Assembly (NCBI RefSeq): GCF_030813635.1
Contig: NZ_JAUSUM010000002.1
Location: 682,001 to 746,000 of the forward strand
Length of the DNA stretch: 64,000 nucleotides
Source of the DNA: Salibacterium salarium
Lineage (GTDB): Bacteria; Bacillota; Bacilli; Bacillales; Marinococcaceae
Reading direction: 5' to 3'
A program made the translations under genes and the position numbers. Positions within the stretch are counted from its first letter, which is position 1. Every line of letters starts with the position of its first letter. The notes under the pieces are model-generated. The model was not told the DNA's origin. It made no database searches and was given only the letters and a program-made list of their open reading frames with translations. This document shows, in pieces, positions 52,337 through 62,334 of this stretch.

Positions 52337-53524
52337 TTACGCATATGAATGTAACCCTGCAATTACAAGATTCACGAATACTAAGTTAAACATAATAATA
52401 ACAAACCCGATTACACAAAGCCAAGCTGAACGCTCTCCGTGCCAGCCGCGTGATAATCGCAAGTGTAAATAAGCCGCATAAAATAAAAACGTAATTAAAG
52501 CCCAAACTTCCTTAGGATCCCATCCCCAGAACCTGGTCCAGGCTATTTGAGCCCATATCATTGCGAATATGAGTCCACCCAAAGTAAACACAGGAAATCC
52601 TATCGCAATCGCACGATAACTTACTTCATCTACGGTATCAGGACTAATGCCTCTTAAAAGGGGTTGAATAGCTCCACCCAGTGGTTTGCGTAAAACCAAC
52701 CTTAATAAGAAGTAAAAAATCAACCCTGCTCCTAGCGACCAAATGACCGTATTAGCATCATCACTGCGAAGCCAAGCGGGCATTGATATTAATGGTTCCA
52801 TCATACCATTTGTCAAAAGAGTTCCTTCGTTTGGACCCAATAACGCAGGCATATTATATGTCATTTCGGCTGACTCACCTGCTTCGTTTACATACTCAAA
52901 TGTTGCTTGATATTGTAATAATTCAAAGGCATACCGAATAATAATAAAACTAACAAGACTGACTAAACTGTACATGATAAATTCGAGCCAGAACACTTTT
53001 TTATTCCGTTTTGTAAAATCTAAAGTCCTGATAAGATATATCAGTCCTGCCGCAAAACCAATGGAAAGAATTCCTTGACCTAATGCTGTAGTTGTAACAT
53101 GAATTTTTAACCAGTTGCTTTGCAATGCTGGTATGAGAGGCTCAAGTTCTGTTGGAAAGACAGAAGCAAAAGCTATAACTAGTAAAACAATCGGCATCGT
53201 AAACATACCGAGTACATTCGTCCTATAAATACCATATAAAATGATAAAAGCTAAGCACAAAGTTGTACCCAGAAACGTGGTATATTCAAACATGTTACTA
53301 ACAGGAACGTGCCCCGCAGCAATCCACCTTGTTATGAAGTAGCCCACAGAAAAGCAAAATCCCAAAATCGAAAACACATAACCAACTGTTCCCCATCGAT
53401 TTCCGATTACATCTCCTTGTTTATCACGCCATTTTCTTCCTGTTACTGAAACAGCAAAACAAATCGTCGCGATTAAATACAGGAAGAATGCAATTAACAA
53501 TAAATTAGCACTAATTTCGGCCAT
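52337..53524 (-). CDS. resC: Cytochrome c biogenesis protein ResC (CcsA)
   Basis: A 395-residue integral membrane protein with about eight helices and the haem-handling tryptophan motif [17 protein letters not shown] near 307; conserved histidines lie in [12 protein letters not shown] and [12 protein letters not shown]. It works with ResB to attach haem to apocytochrome c outside the membrane. Start at 53524 (MAEIS) has GGAAGGG nine bases upstream and overlaps the resB end by 14 bases. Followed, after 78 bases, by resD. Confidence 0.95.
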   Translation of the reverse strand: MAEISANLLLIAFFLYLIATICFAVSVTGRKWRDKQGDVIGNRWGTVGYVFSILGFCFSVGYFITRWIAAGHVPVSNMFEYTTFLGTTLCLAFIILYGIYRTNVLGMFTMPIVLLVIAFASVFPTELEPLIPALQSNWLKIHVTTTALGQGILSIGFAAGLIYLIRTLDFTKRNKKVFWLEFIMYSLVSLVSFIIIRYAFELLQYQATFEYVNEAGESAEMTYNMPALLGPNEGTLLTNGMMEPLISMPAWLRSDDANTVIWSLGAGLIFYFLLRLVLRKPLGGAIQPLLRGISPDTVDEVSYRAIAIGFPVFTLGGLIFAMIWAQIAWTRFWGWDPKEVWALITFLFYAAYLHLRLSRGWHGERSAWLCVIGFVIIMFNLVFVNLVIAGLHSYA

Positions 53525-55178
53525 TGCCGTCATCCCTTCCATTTGATTGTTCATCTTCCTCTTCCTTCAACTGCTGTTTATCCTCTGGAACATCCAGTTT
53601 CGTTTCCTTTGATAGAGCCCTGAATTCCTTTTTCAACGATTCCCAATGCTTGTTCGTATGACCTGCAATCCAGACTTCATTGTCGAACCTGCGTATCCAA
53701 ACTCTTCGATGCGACCAATACGAACCTTGAACAAGACCAATCATAAAAATACTCCCTCCCACTATCAAAAACGGAAGAGTTAGGTCTTTTCTAACAGTCA
53801 GTCCTGTTACATCTTTTGTTTCTACCCCTTCAAAGCTCATCTGGTAGTCATTTTCGTTAAAGATATCTTCATTACGCTGTATTCCAACAAAGCTGTATTC
53901 TCCATCTTCATCATGCTCTGGAGAAAACATTTGAAATATAAAAGCAGGGTTATCAGGAATATCCGAAACCGTAGATGGTTCTCCTTCATCATCAAATTCA
54001 AAATTAGGGAAATAAGAATCAATAACAACACGGTAACCATCCCCTAAATCATACTCTGCTTGGGGATCAAATAAGTCAATTTCAATCGTTCCTATGCTCT
54101 CATCTGTTTCTCTATCGGTCATCGACAATGACATTTTATTAAATTCATTAACCTTATAGTCAGATTGATAAAGGGAAAAATTGTTAAAGCGTAACGGGTG
54201 ATTGACTTCAATTTCTTTCGATTTCACCTCATTCAAATCCGGTTCTGCTCCAACAGTTCCCCCTTCTTCCCGTTGATACAGGATTGCATTTGTTTGATAT
54301 GTTTCGACAGTTTGCCCGCTTGCTCTCTGCATAGCAGGACCGAACACTTCATCGTTTTCGTCATAAAGATCCACAAAAAACTCATCGTTTTCTATAAAAT
54401 ATTCTCCATCTGTACCAGGAATAACTTCGGTTTCTCCTTCTCTCACCCAAACCAGATCATCTACATACATCCCAGGAAAAAAACGAAGCATACAGCCGGT
54501 TAAAAATACAATCAGACCAATGTGATTAATATACGGGCCCCACCTTGTAAAACGGTTTTTTTCAGCTAACAAACTTCCGTTTTCTTCTCTGACATTGTAT
54601 TTTTTTCTTGCAAAAAACTGTTTCGCATCCGTCATTGTCTGTTCCGGATCCTCCGAATGACTAACACCAAACATACGCTGTCTGCTTAAAAAACCTTCAT
54701 TTCTTGATACACGTTGATGCTTTAAGACTCGATAAAGTGGGACTACTCTATCTAAACTTGCAATAATTAGGGAAATTCCTAAACTTGCAATTAAGGCCAT
54801 ATACCACCACGAGCCGTACAAATTGTGAAAGCCTAGAGTATAATATACTTGTCCCGCTATTCCATACTCATTTTCATAGTGTTGCGCTGCACTTACATTA
54901 CTTGGTATGTACATCTCTTGCGGGAAAATGGTGCCAATAGAAGATGTAACTAATATTAATATAATTATACTTATTCCGATTTTAACAGACGAAAAGAAAT
55001 TCCAAATTCTATCCACTATTTTCTTATTATACGTTTGTGAGCGCCTAGCTACACCATCATAGCGCATATCCACCATGGTTGCATTCTTGTCTTTTTCTTC
55101 AAGCGGTTTCCCACATGATTCACAAAGATGAGTACCATATGGATTTAGATGCCCACATTCACATTTCTGTTTTTCCAT
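53511..55178 (-). CDS. resB: Cytochrome c biogenesis protein ResB with N-terminal zinc ribbon
   Basis: A 555-residue ResB/Ccs1 protein: an N-terminal zinc ribbon ([18 protein letters not shown], residues 5-22), three closely spaced membrane helices (about 65-90, 115-140, 210-235), a large extracytoplasmic domain and a final helix (about 480-500). ResB partners ResC in haem delivery. GAGG lies seven bases before the ATG at 55178. The gene follows rluB by 97 bases on the operon side; resA, the thiol reductase normally between rluB and resB, is missing. Confidence 0.94.
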   Translation of the reverse strand: MEKQKCECGHLNPYGTHLCESCGKPLEEKDKNATMVDMRYDGVARRSQTYNKKIVDRIWNFFSSVKIGISIIILILVTSSIGTIFPQEMYIPSNVSAAQHYENEYGIAGQVYYTLGFHNLYGSWWYMALIASLGISLIIASLDRVVPLYRVLKHQRVSRNEGFLSRQRMFGVSHSEDPEQTMTDAKQFFARKKYNVREENGSLLAEKNRFTRWGPYINHIGLIVFLTGCMLRFFPGMYVDDLVWVREGETEVIPGTDGEYFIENDEFFVDLYDENDEVFGPAMQRASGQTVETYQTNAILYQREEGGTVGAEPDLNEVKSKEIEVNHPLRFNNFSLYQSDYKVNEFNKMSLSMTDRETDESIGTIEIDLFDPQAEYDLGDGYRVVIDSYFPNFEFDDEGEPSTVSDIPDNPAFIFQMFSPEHDEDGEYSFVGIQRNEDIFNENDYQMSFEGVETKDVTGLTVRKDLTLPFLIVGGSIFMIGLVQGSYWSHRRVWIRRFDNEVWIAGHTNKHWESLKKEFRALSKETKLDVPEDKQQLKEEEDEQSNGRDDGNGRN

Positions 55179-55275
55179 GAGCACACCTCAATTATCATCC
55201 GTATCATATACACAAATACCTATTTTCTATTATAACGCTTGAAGGTATGTTATTATAAGTTGGATTTTTTGAAAC

Positions 55276-55995
55276 TTATGTGACAGCACTTTCTTTTAAT
55301 TTTTTAACTTCAATTGGTTTCAACTCTCGTTTTTCTCCAGGCTTCAAGTTACCTAATGTTAACTGATCATATTTTTCACGCTTTAATTTAATAACTGGAT
55401 GGCCAATTGCTTCAAACATTTTTCTAACTTGATGATTTCTTCCTTCGTGAATGCTGATTTCAATAATCGATGAATTTGTTTTTTTCGTTGTTGACTTAAC
55501 TCTCGCTTTGGCCGGGGCTGTTTTTATACCTTCTAGTTCTATGCCTCTTTTTAACGATTCAATTTCTTCTTTTGTCGGTTTTCCTTCTACCTTGGCGATA
55601 TACGTTTTATATATTTTGTTTTTAGGATGCATCATCATGTTGGCAAACTCTCCGTCATTCGTTAACAGAAGTAGACCTGATGTATCATAATCCAGCCTGC
55701 CGATGGGAAATATCCGCGCATTGACATCCTCGAAATAATCAGTGACTACTTTACGATTTTTATCATCACTGACAGCCGAGATAACTTGTTTTGGCTTATA
55801 AAGCAAGTAATATACGGGTTCTTCTTTATCAATAAGAATATCATCGACTTGTACCGCATCCCTATGGGAAACTTTAGTTCCTAATTCGCGGACGACTTTC
55901 CCATTTACTTTCACTCTGCCATCTTCTATAAAATTTTCAGCTTTTCGTCTTGAAGTAATACCTGCATTAGCAATAACTTTTTGCAATCGTTCCAT
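55276..55995 (-). CDS. rluB: 23S rRNA pseudouridine synthase RluB type
   Basis: A 239-residue RsuA/RluB-family synthase: S4 RNA-binding domain (1-60) followed by the catalytic domain with IGRLDYDTSGLLLLTNDGE near residue 96 (catalytic Asp) and EGRNHQVRKMFEAIGHPV near 177. It modifies 23S rRNA near the peptidyl-transferase centre. It sits between spmB and resB as ypuL does in B. subtilis. An AT-rich 267-base gap follows upstream and holds the spmB terminator. Confidence 0.95.
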   Translation of the reverse strand: MERLQKVIANAGITSRRKAENFIEDGRVKVNGKVVRELGTKVSHRDAVQVDDILIDKEEPVYYLLYKPKQVISAVSDDKNRKVVTDYFEDVNARIFPIGRLDYDTSGLLLLTNDGEFANMMMHPKNKIYKTYIAKVEGKPTKEEIESLKRGIELEGIKTAPAKARVKSTTKKTNSSIIEISIHEGRNHQVRKMFEAIGHPVIKLKREKYDQLTLGNLKPGEKRELKPIEVKKLKESAVT

Positions 55996-56187
55996 TCACT
56001 TTTCACCTCATTCCCCATCTTAACCATCTATAGTTGTTTTCACAAGCTTAAGTGTAGTTAATAAATATTTAAAGAAAAATCAGTTAATAATAATTAAGGA
56101 AGGATCTCCTATAGAAAAACTGAACATTCTCTCACAGCAGATGTTAAATCAACCTGAACAAAAGATAGAAAATCTGTAAATCACAAC

Positions 56188-56227
56188 AAAAAATTGCCGC
56201 CTTATAATCGTAAGGTGGCAATTTTTT
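56188..56227. terminator. Terminator between spmB and rluB
   Basis: AAATTGCCGCCTTA pairs with TAAGGTGGCAATTT around a short loop, with A and T runs on both sides. Serves spmB on the minus strand; the rest of 55996-56187 shows no gene. Confidence 0.85.
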
Positions 56228-56262
56228 AATATTTTGTTTGTAGGTGAAATGACTTCCATTAT

Positions 56263-56793
56263 TTATATAAATACCATAGTAACAATAATAATAGATGCCA
56301 CAACCCCTACTGCATCTGCGAGTAATCCTACCTTAAGTGCATCTCCTATGTTTTTAATACCGGCAGCCCCAAAATAGATAGTAAGTACATATAACGTTGT
56401 ATCTGTACTACCTTGCATTGTGGATGCCAGCCTTCCTATAAATGAATCAGGACCATGTTGACTGACAAGATCACTCATCATTCCAAGTGCCCCCGTCCCC
56501 GAAATTGGACGAATTAAGGCAAGGGGAACAATATCAGCTGGAATCCCTAGCAGAACAAGCAGCGGTTTTATGAGGTTTAAGATTAAATCCATAGCACCAG
56601 ACTCTCTAAAAACAGATATAGCAACCATCATTCCTACTAAATAAGGAATCAATGAAACAGCAAGCTGAAATCCATCTTTACCACCTTCTACGAAACTATC
56701 ATAGGCCGGCACCCTTTTTATCGCTGCGTGAGCAATGATCACTAACAGGAAAGCGGGGATAATCCATAATGATACTGTATTCATCCAACTCAT
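56263..56793 (-). CDS. spmB: Spore maturation protein SpmB
   Basis: A 176-residue membrane protein with five or so helices (nucleoside-recognition/GATE-type fold), including RPISGTGALGMMSDL near 92 and GSTDTTLYVLTIYFG near 130. With SpmA it affects spore core dehydration and heat resistance. Its ATG overlaps the spmA stop (ATGA, 56793-56790). Terminator follows 36 bases downstream. Confidence 0.95.
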   Translation of the reverse strand: MSWMNTVSLWIIPAFLLVIIAHAAIKRVPAYDSFVEGGKDGFQLAVSLIPYLVGMMVAISVFRESGAMDLILNLIKPLLVLLGIPADIVPLALIRPISGTGALGMMSDLVSQHGPDSFIGRLASTMQGSTDTTLYVLTIYFGAAGIKNIGDALKVGLLADAVGVVASIIIVTMVFI

Positions 56794-57389
56794 GTGAATC
56801 CTTTCCTTTTCCTTAACCTCCGATAATAAAAATAACGGTCAATACATAAAGCAGCTATTGTCGAACAAGCAGTGGCCATTATAGTTGTACCTACAATTTC
56901 TGCCGGGGCGGCCGACTCGTAATTCATCCGTATGGCAATAACCGTTGTTGGAATAAGTGTTAAACTTGCTGTGTTTAGTGCCATTAATGTGACCATAGAA
57001 CGGCTTGCTTCCTCTTTATCATCATTTAGTACACGTAATTCTTTCACCGCTTTTATTCCCATAGGAGTTGCAGCATTTCCAAGACCCATCAAATTAGCTG
57101 TAATGTTAGATAAAATGTATCCCATCGCTGGATGTTCTGGTGGCACTTCTGGAAACAAACGAATCGCAAGCGGCCTCATCCACTTTGTGAAAATATTTAA
57201 TAGACCACTGCTTTTTGCTAAATTCATCATTCCCAACCAGAAAACCATGACACTTATCAAGCCAAAACAAAGTGTTACTGCTTCTTCTGCTCCGGTAAAA
57301 ATGGCCTCCGATACATTTTCCATTCTTCCGTTAAACATGGCTGTGATAATTCCAACTGCTAACAAGAACATCCAAATGATATGGACCAA
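56790..57389 (-). CDS. spmA: Spore maturation protein SpmA
   Basis: A 199-residue membrane protein of the same fold as SpmB, containing ITANLMGLGNAATPMGIKA near 110 and GAEEAVTLCFGLISVMVFWLGMM near 33. It acts with SpmB in spore maturation. TTG start with GGGGGGAG six bases upstream, three bases after the dacB stop. dacB-spmA-spmB is the conserved sigma-E operon. Confidence 0.95.
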   Translation of the reverse strand: MVHIIWMFLLAVGIITAMFNGRMENVSEAIFTGAEEAVTLCFGLISVMVFWLGMMNLAKSSGLLNIFTKWMRPLAIRLFPEVPPEHPAMGYILSNITANLMGLGNAATPMGIKAVKELRVLNDDKEEASRSMVTLMALNTASLTLIPTTVIAIRMNYESAAPAEIVGTTIMATACSTIAALCIDRYFYYRRLRKRKGFT

Positions 57390-57392
57390 TCA

Positions 57393-58514
57393 TTACTCCC
57401 CCCTTATAAAGAAACGTAAAATTTTTCTAAACCAACCTTCCTTTTCTGTTCTCTCCTTTTCATACATAATTGGAATACTATATATATCTTTGTTATCCAA
57501 GGACCACGTTACTTTCCCAGCAGGTGATATCATGTGATTATGCTGTAAGTAATCTTCTTTAAGCGTTACATGTTTTTTCAGTTGATCCTTTTCTTCATCT
57601 GCTAAAGGGTAATGATAGGAGTGAGGATAGAAAAACCTGCCGTTATGTGCTTGTTCAACTTTTAATTGTTCTTTTTTTTCAGCTAATTGTATGAATTCAA
57701 AACGATCGAATCCCCATTCAAACATTTCAATATGATCTTTCCAATCGGAAGGAGCATCCAACGTAACAGCAATTAATGACATATTATTTTTTTCTGCTGT
57801 CGATACAAGCGTCCTTCCAGCAGCTTTTGTGTAACCCGTCTTTCCACCCGTAGAATAATCATATAAGGAGGTTAATAATTTGTTTTTATTTCGCCAAACT
57901 CTTTCCCATTTTTCTCCTTCCTGAGGAGCCTTGTAGCGTTCAGTTGCGGTTATATCTCGAAATGTTTCATTTTTCATTGCGTATTTCATTAAAAGTCCCA
58001 TATCATACGCTGTTGAATAATGATTGTTTTCGTCATCAAGTCCGTGAGGGTTAGTAAATTGAGTGTTTTCCATACCAATTTCGTTCGCTTTTTCATTCAT
58101 CATATAGATAAATCCATCTAGACTCCCACCAACATTCTCCGCAATTGCTACAGCAGCATCATTACCTGATCGCAACATCAGGCCGGTCGTTAAATCCTTT
58201 AATTTTATGTGTTCTCCGGGCTTAAGAAACAAAGATGACCCTTCTACTCCAGAGGCTTCTGCACTCACTTCAACCATTTCTTCCATTTTTTCTGATTCAA
58301 CCGCTAAAATAGCAGTCATAATTTTTGTTATACTTGCGATTTTCCGCGGTTCGTGAGCATTTTTTTCAAACAGAACCCGTCCACTTTCTTGTTCTAATAA
58401 TACCGCAGACTTACCAGAAACGGGTACACCCTCCCCATGGTCAGCAAACATTGGAACTGGTGCACTTGCAAATAAAATAATAAAACTTAGAACTATTTTT
58501 AATGAAGTTTTCAT
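57393..58514 (-). CDS. dacB: D-alanyl-D-alanine carboxypeptidase DacB (PBP5*)
   Basis: A 373-residue low-molecular-mass penicillin-binding protein: signal peptide (1-27), catalytic motifs SITK near 63, SGND near 118 and GKTG near 215, then a C-terminal domain. In B. subtilis it trims spore cortex peptides in the mother cell. The start at 58514 (MKTSLK) is chosen for GAGG six bases upstream; longer in-frame starts would add a hydrophilic tail before the signal peptide. A near-perfect sigma-E promoter lies 43 bases upstream. Confidence 0.94.
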   Translation of the reverse strand: MKTSLKIVLSFIILFASAPVPMFADHGEGVPVSGKSAVLLEQESGRVLFEKNAHEPRKIASITKIMTAILAVESEKMEEMVEVSAEASGVEGSSLFLKPGEHIKLKDLTTGLMLRSGNDAAVAIAENVGGSLDGFIYMMNEKANEIGMENTQFTNPHGLDDENNHYSTAYDMGLLMKYAMKNETFRDITATERYKAPQEGEKWERVWRNKNKLLTSLYDYSTGGKTGYTKAAGRTLVSTAEKNNMSLIAVTLDAPSDWKDHIEMFEWGFDRFEFIQLAEKKEQLKVEQAHNGRFFYPHSYHYPLADEEKDQLKKHVTLKEDYLQHNHMISPAGKVTWSLDNKDIYSIPIMYEKERTEKEGWFRKILRFFIRGE

Positions 58515-58556
58515 AAGCGACCTCATCTTCCTTATCGACTTGTCCATTTGTTTTAC

Positions 58557-58584
58557 ATTGTATGTCCATGCGTATGAAATATGC
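58557..58584 (-). promoter_or_regulatory. Sigma-E promoter of dacB-spmA-spmB
   Basis: Minus strand GCATATT (58584-58578), 13-base spacer, CATACAAT (58564-58557), the sigma-E consensus -10 exactly. dacB is known to be sigma-E driven in B. subtilis. Confidence 0.75.
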
Positions 58585-58661
58585 TTTTTAGAACACAAAA
58601 CCTTGTATAGAAGGAAGGACTTACTTTTTTAACCGTAGAGAGATAAAGAGAATGCTAACCT

Positions 58662-59012
58662 TTATCCTTTTGGCTTGAAACAAAGGGCCGCCAAAAAAGA
58701 AAAAATAATCGCAGCTGAAATCCCGGCACTTGTTACTTCGAAAATACCAGTAATAACGCCAATAAAGCCATTTTGTTCCGCTTCTGCCATTGCCCCATGA
58801 ACTAAAGCATTTCCAAAGCTTGTAATAGGAACAGTAGCTCCTGCTCCGGAGAAATCAATGAGTGGTTCATAGAGCCCCAATCCATCGAAAATCGCTCCTA
58901 AAACGACGAGTGTACTCATCGTATGAGCTGGAGTTAATTTAAAAGCATCCATCATCAGCTGACCAAGTACACAAATACCTCCTCCAACAACAAATGCCCA
59001 AAAATATATCAT
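58662..59012 (-). CDS. spoVAE: Stage V sporulation protein AE (SpoVAEb type)
   Basis: A 116-residue membrane protein with four helices, matching SpoVAEb ([27 protein letters not shown] near 55). It belongs to the inner-membrane channel moving dipicolinic acid in spores. Its ATG overlaps the spoVAD stop (ATGA, 59012-59009). Last gene of the short spoVA operon. Confidence 0.94.
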   Translation of the reverse strand: MIYFWAFVVGGGICVLGQLMMDAFKLTPAHTMSTLVVLGAIFDGLGLYEPLIDFSGAGATVPITSFGNALVHGAMAEAEQNGFIGVITGIFEVTSAGISAAIIFSFLAALCFKPKG

Positions 59013-60028
59013 GATTGCTCAACTCCTTTTTGTTCAATAGCAACAGCATGAGCAATACATGGGATTGATTCTTTTTGTTGATAGGTAAGGGGACTCAATA
59101 GTGCACCTGTCGCAACTACTAATATTTTTTTCATTTGATTTTTTTTCATTCGGTTTAACATATGACCATATACAACAGCTGCTGAACAGCCTGAGCCGCT
59201 CGCACCTGATTGTACTTTTTGATTTTCTTTATATATGAGCATTCCACAATCTATGCATTGTTCATCTGTCACCATTATCCCACGCTCTCTTAGTAATTCT
59301 TTCATAAGAGGGAGTCCTACTTTCCCTAAATCACCTGTCACTATAAAATCGTAATAAGAGGGATCCCTGTCAAGATCCGTAAAGTGAGCTTCCACTGTAT
59401 CAGCTGCAGCAGGAGCCATCGCCCCCCCCATATTAAAAGGGTCAGTCAGTCCCCTATCTATCACTTTTCCGATGGTGGCAGCAGTCAAAACAGGGCCTTC
59501 TCCATCTTTTCCGACAACAGCAACACCCGCCGCTGTTACCGTCCATTGCGAGGTCGGGGGCTTTTGTGCGCCATATTCCGTCGGATAACGAAATTGCTTT
59601 TCTACAGCAGCATTGTGACTAGCCGAGCCCGTTAATATATAATCTGCGCCGTTATTATCAATCACTAATCCGCCAAGCGCCAAACCTTCCATCGAGGTTG
59701 AACAAGCTCCAAATAATCCTATATACGGTATTCCAAGTGTACGGCAGGCAAGGCTAGTTGCTGTTATTTGATTAATCAAATCACCGGCAAATACGAATTG
59801 AATATCTTCAGCCTTCTTGTTTATTTTTGACAGAGCAATAGTAGAGGCTTCTTCCATTAAACGTGTTTGAGCATTTTCAAATGATGACTCAGACATCCAA
59901 ATATCCGAAAAAAGATGATCAAAATCTCTACTTAACATTCCTTTACCTTCAAATGGACCTCCCACTACTCCTGTTGATTGAATGACTGGATTATTTTTAT
60001 ACGTCCATGATTGTTTACCTTGTTGCAT
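59009..60028 (-). CDS. spoVAD: Stage V sporulation protein AD
   Basis: A 339-residue thiolase-fold protein: [17 protein letters not shown] near residue 115 and [19 protein letters not shown] near 148. SpoVAD binds dipicolinic acid at the spore membrane. The start at 60028 has GGGAGG five bases upstream; a longer in-frame start lacks support. It starts right after spoVAC (one base). Confidence 0.96.
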   Translation of the reverse strand: MQQGKQSWTYKNNPVIQSTGVVGGPFEGKGMLSRDFDHLFSDIWMSESSFENAQTRLMEEASTIALSKINKKAEDIQFVFAGDLINQITATSLACRTLGIPYIGLFGACSTSMEGLALGGLVIDNNGADYILTGSASHNAAVEKQFRYPTEYGAQKPPTSQWTVTAAGVAVVGKDGEGPVLTAATIGKVIDRGLTDPFNMGGAMAPAAADTVEAHFTDLDRDPSYYDFIVTGDLGKVGLPLMKELLRERGIMVTDEQCIDCGMLIYKENQKVQSGASGSGCSAAVVYGHMLNRMKKNQMKKILVVATGALLSPLTYQQKESIPCIAHAVAIEQKGVEQS

Positions 60029-60029
60029 A

Positions 60030-60500
60030 TTATCCTCCCGTCCATTGCAGCCAAAGTGTCTTGATAATAGCAACTATAAACGCTGCTACCGTTCCAAAAA
60101 CAATGACAGGACCTGCAATTTTAAACATATTTCCACCTATACCCAATACTTTGCCTTCTGTTCGATATTCTATTGCAGCACTTGCCATTGCATTAGCAAA
60201 ACCTGTTATAGGTACAGCCGTGCCAGCACCTGAAAACTGAGCTATTTTGTCATAGACACCAAATCCAGTTAATAATACAGCTATTAATATAAGTACAGCT
60301 AAAGTTGGGTCCCCGGACGTCACCTCATTGAAATTGAAAGTGTGTAGAAAAAAAGATTTTAACGCCTGTCCAATAAAACAAATAAATCCACCTATAAAAA
60401 ATGCTTTCACACAATTTTTTAAGACAGGGCGTTTAGGTTCATCTTTCGCAGCCATAGCTTGATACGTCTGATTCAATGTATCCTGATTATTTGAACTCAT
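60030..60500 (-). CDS. spoVAC: Stage V sporulation protein AC
   Basis: A 156-residue membrane protein with about four helices and GAGTAVPITGFANAMASAAIEYRTEG near 90, a SpoVAC hallmark shared with SpoVAE. SpoVAC can act as a mechanosensitive dipicolinate channel in B. subtilis. It lies 11 bases after the lipoprotein gene and one base before spoVAD. Confidence 0.95.
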   Translation of the reverse strand: MSSNNQDTLNQTYQAMAAKDEPKRPVLKNCVKAFFIGGFICFIGQALKSFFLHTFNFNEVTSGDPTLAVLILIAVLLTGFGVYDKIAQFSGAGTAVPITGFANAMASAAIEYRTEGKVLGIGGNMFKIAGPVIVFGTVAAFIVAIIKTLWLQWTGG

Positions 60501-60511
60501 CGTTACACCAG

Positions 60512-60946
60512 CTATCCTTTCATAAGATCTTCAATATTATTTAATCGTTTTATCTTTTCCTTTTTTTTTATTTTCGTTTGAGCCATGTCTTCTTTCAGGT
60601 TCTTTAATTCCAGAACTACTTTTTTATCAGTAGAAAAACGAACAGTATCATTAGGCCACCTTTTTTTTAATAATGAGTGAGCCTCCTTTCTAATTTTTTC
60701 TAAGTTAAACCTGGATGTATGCTTCACATCAGCTGCAGCATACAAGTTCTCCCCTTCTTTTATCGCAACAGCATCTGTAATCGAATCTACTTTTTTTTCC
60801 AACAATTGTTCGGCTTGATTAACATTATTGTTATTCATTTTTGTAGGGGTAACTCCCTCTGTTTCTTCTTCACCACAACTCGACAAGAGTAAAATTATCG
60901 TGCTCACCAACAGTAAAAAGTATTGTTTCCATGAAGATTTTTTCAT
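60512..60946 (-). CDS. YhcN/YlaJ-type sporulation lipoprotein
   Basis: A 144-residue lipoprotein with lipobox LLSSC (Cys near 24), an Asn-rich stretch and a small domain (about 45-125) like the YhcN/YlaJ family: EKKVDSITDAVAIKEGENLYAAADVKHTSR. YhcN-type proteins sit in the spore inner membrane. It heads an operon with spoVAC-AD-AE, as in the mobile spoVA2mob operons of heat-resistant Bacillus spores. GGAAGGG precedes the ATG. Confidence 0.85.
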   Translation of the reverse strand: MKKSSWKQYFLLLVSTIILLLSSCGEEETEGVTPTKMNNNNVNQAEQLLEKKVDSITDAVAIKEGENLYAAADVKHTSRFNLEKIRKEAHSLLKKRWPNDTVRFSTDKKVVLELKNLKEDMAQTKIKKKEKIKRLNNIEDLMKG

Positions 60947-60978
60947 TTTACCCTTCCTCCTAATAAAACCTGCGTTTA

Positions 60979-61009
60979 TAGTATGAAATAAAGGAAAGTT
61001 TTTTATGTA
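60979..61009 (-). promoter_or_regulatory. Candidate sigma-G promoter of the YhcN-spoVA operon
   Basis: Minus strand TACATA (61009-61004), 18-base spacer, CATACTA (60985-60979). The -10 is a perfect match to sigma-G CATAMTA; spoVA is forespore expressed in B. subtilis. Transcription would start about 25 bases before the lipoprotein gene. Confidence 0.55.
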
Positions 61010-61035
61010 AATTTTTATACAAAAGGAGATTTGGC

Positions 61036-61557
61036 GTGATGACTCAAAGTATTGTATTATTGTTTATTTTTCTATTCATTTGTCTTTTTATGGGCTTACT
61101 ATTTTTATATCGAAAAGTACACGATTTGTCTTCGGAGCTATACGAATGGAAGAATGCACTACTATTATTAAAAAGTGGTCTTGAAAAAGAGGGGAAGGAG
61201 GCTGAAAAGGAAGAAATTCGTCATCATTTACATATGCGAGCCCTACAAATAAGAGATACTGTCTACAAGCAAACGAAAGCACCGCATCCGAGAGCAATTG
61301 AAGAGACTTCAACAGAAATTGGCTATCACTCTTCTACATTAAGAAACATGTTTGGACCCGAAAAATCGTTAAAAATGGAAAACTTCTTCAAGATATATAA
61401 CTCCTACATAAATACATATTGGAAGACATCAAGAGGAAACATAAGAAAAGTATTTAGAGGAAAATCGAGTGAACCTGATAACGAATATGACACCATTAAA
61501 CAGGCATCTTTTCAATTGTTATATGAATTAGACAAAGGTCTTGAGGATTTTGAATAA
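61036..61557 (+). CDS. Membrane-anchored coiled-coil protein of unknown function
   Basis: 173 residues: one N-terminal hydrophobic helix (about 4-26) then a charged, mostly helical cytoplasmic part with coiled-coil-like segments (LYEWKNALLLLKSGLEKEG; RHHLHMRALQIRDTVYK). The HHLHMRALQIRDTVY stretch and YHSSTLRNMFGPEKSLKMENFFKIYNSYI are the most conserved-looking parts. GTG start with GGAG seven bases upstream. It is divergent from the YhcN-spoVA operon and precedes the DUF421 gene by 72 bases, so may be linked to spores. I do not recognise a family. Confidence 0.72.
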   Translation: MMTQSIVLLFIFLFICLFMGLLFLYRKVHDLSSELYEWKNALLLLKSGLEKEGKEAEKEEIRHHLHMRALQIRDTVYKQTKAPHPRAIEETSTEIGYHSSTLRNMFGPEKSLKMENFFKIYNSYINTYWKTSRGNIRKVFRGKSSEPDNEYDTIKQASFQLLYELDKGLEDFE

Positions 61558-61629
61558 ACCACTCGATATTTTTAGATCATGGAAATAATGAATGTAGATA
61601 AAAAACTACATTCGGTAGGGAGACTTGAT

Positions 61630-62316
61630 ATGACAGAGAATTTTTTTCAGCTTACAATCGAATTAACTGTTGGTTTTTTCGCTTTGTTTGTTATTACAAA
61701 AATTCTTGGAAAAACCCAGATGAATCAACTGACCCCGTTTGACTTTATATCATCGATTGTTATGGGGGAATTGGTAGGTAACGCTATATTTGATGAGCAA
61801 ATTACGTTAAATTATATTCTTTACGCTATTTCACTATGGACGGTTTTGATAAGTGTTGTAGAAGTGATTACGCAGAAATTTAAACGAACTCGAAGTATGT
61901 TAGAGGGACAGCCTTCCATTGTTATTAGAGAAGGACAATTAGATTATAAAGCCTTAAAGAAGAATCGTTTAGATTTAAATCAACTGCAGCATTTGCTGCG
62001 GGATAAAGATGTATTTTCTATAAAAGATGTTCATTATGCCATATTAGAAGCAAACGGAAGTGTGAATGTTTTAAAAACACCACAGTCTTCCGCTGCTATG
62101 AAGCCTGATGTATTAAGCAATCTTCCTGCCCCCTCCCCCCTTCCTCTAGCTGTAATTTTGGATGGAGAATGGGTGGAGGATAATATTAAAGAAGCCAATA
62201 TCTCAAAAAATAAGATTTTGCGGCACCTTTATTCTAAAGATATTCCTGATATTGACCGTGTTTTGTACGCAGAATGGAATGGAGAATTCCCCCTCTACAT
62301 TAATACGTATAATTAA
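61630..62316 (+). CDS. DUF421 (YetF/YrbG-type) membrane protein
   Basis: A 228-residue protein: three N-terminal membrane helices (about 5-85), then the DUF421 cytoplasmic domain (TRSMLEGQPSIVIREGQLDYKALKKNRLDLNQLQHLLRDKDVFSI near 100-145) and a small C-terminal part typical of YetF. YetF-like proteins are spore membrane proteins; spoVA2mob operons carry one. The start at 61630 has AGGGAG seven bases upstream. Likely partner of the nearby YhcN-spoVA operon. Confidence 0.88.
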   Translation: MTENFFQLTIELTVGFFALFVITKILGKTQMNQLTPFDFISSIVMGELVGNAIFDEQITLNYILYAISLWTVLISVVEVITQKFKRTRSMLEGQPSIVIREGQLDYKALKKNRLDLNQLQHLLRDKDVFSIKDVHYAILEANGSVNVLKTPQSSAAMKPDVLSNLPAPSPLPLAVILDGEWVEDNIKEANISKNKILRHLYSKDIPDIDRVLYAEWNGEFPLYINTYN

Positions 62317-62334
62317 AAATAACAGTGCTCAAGA

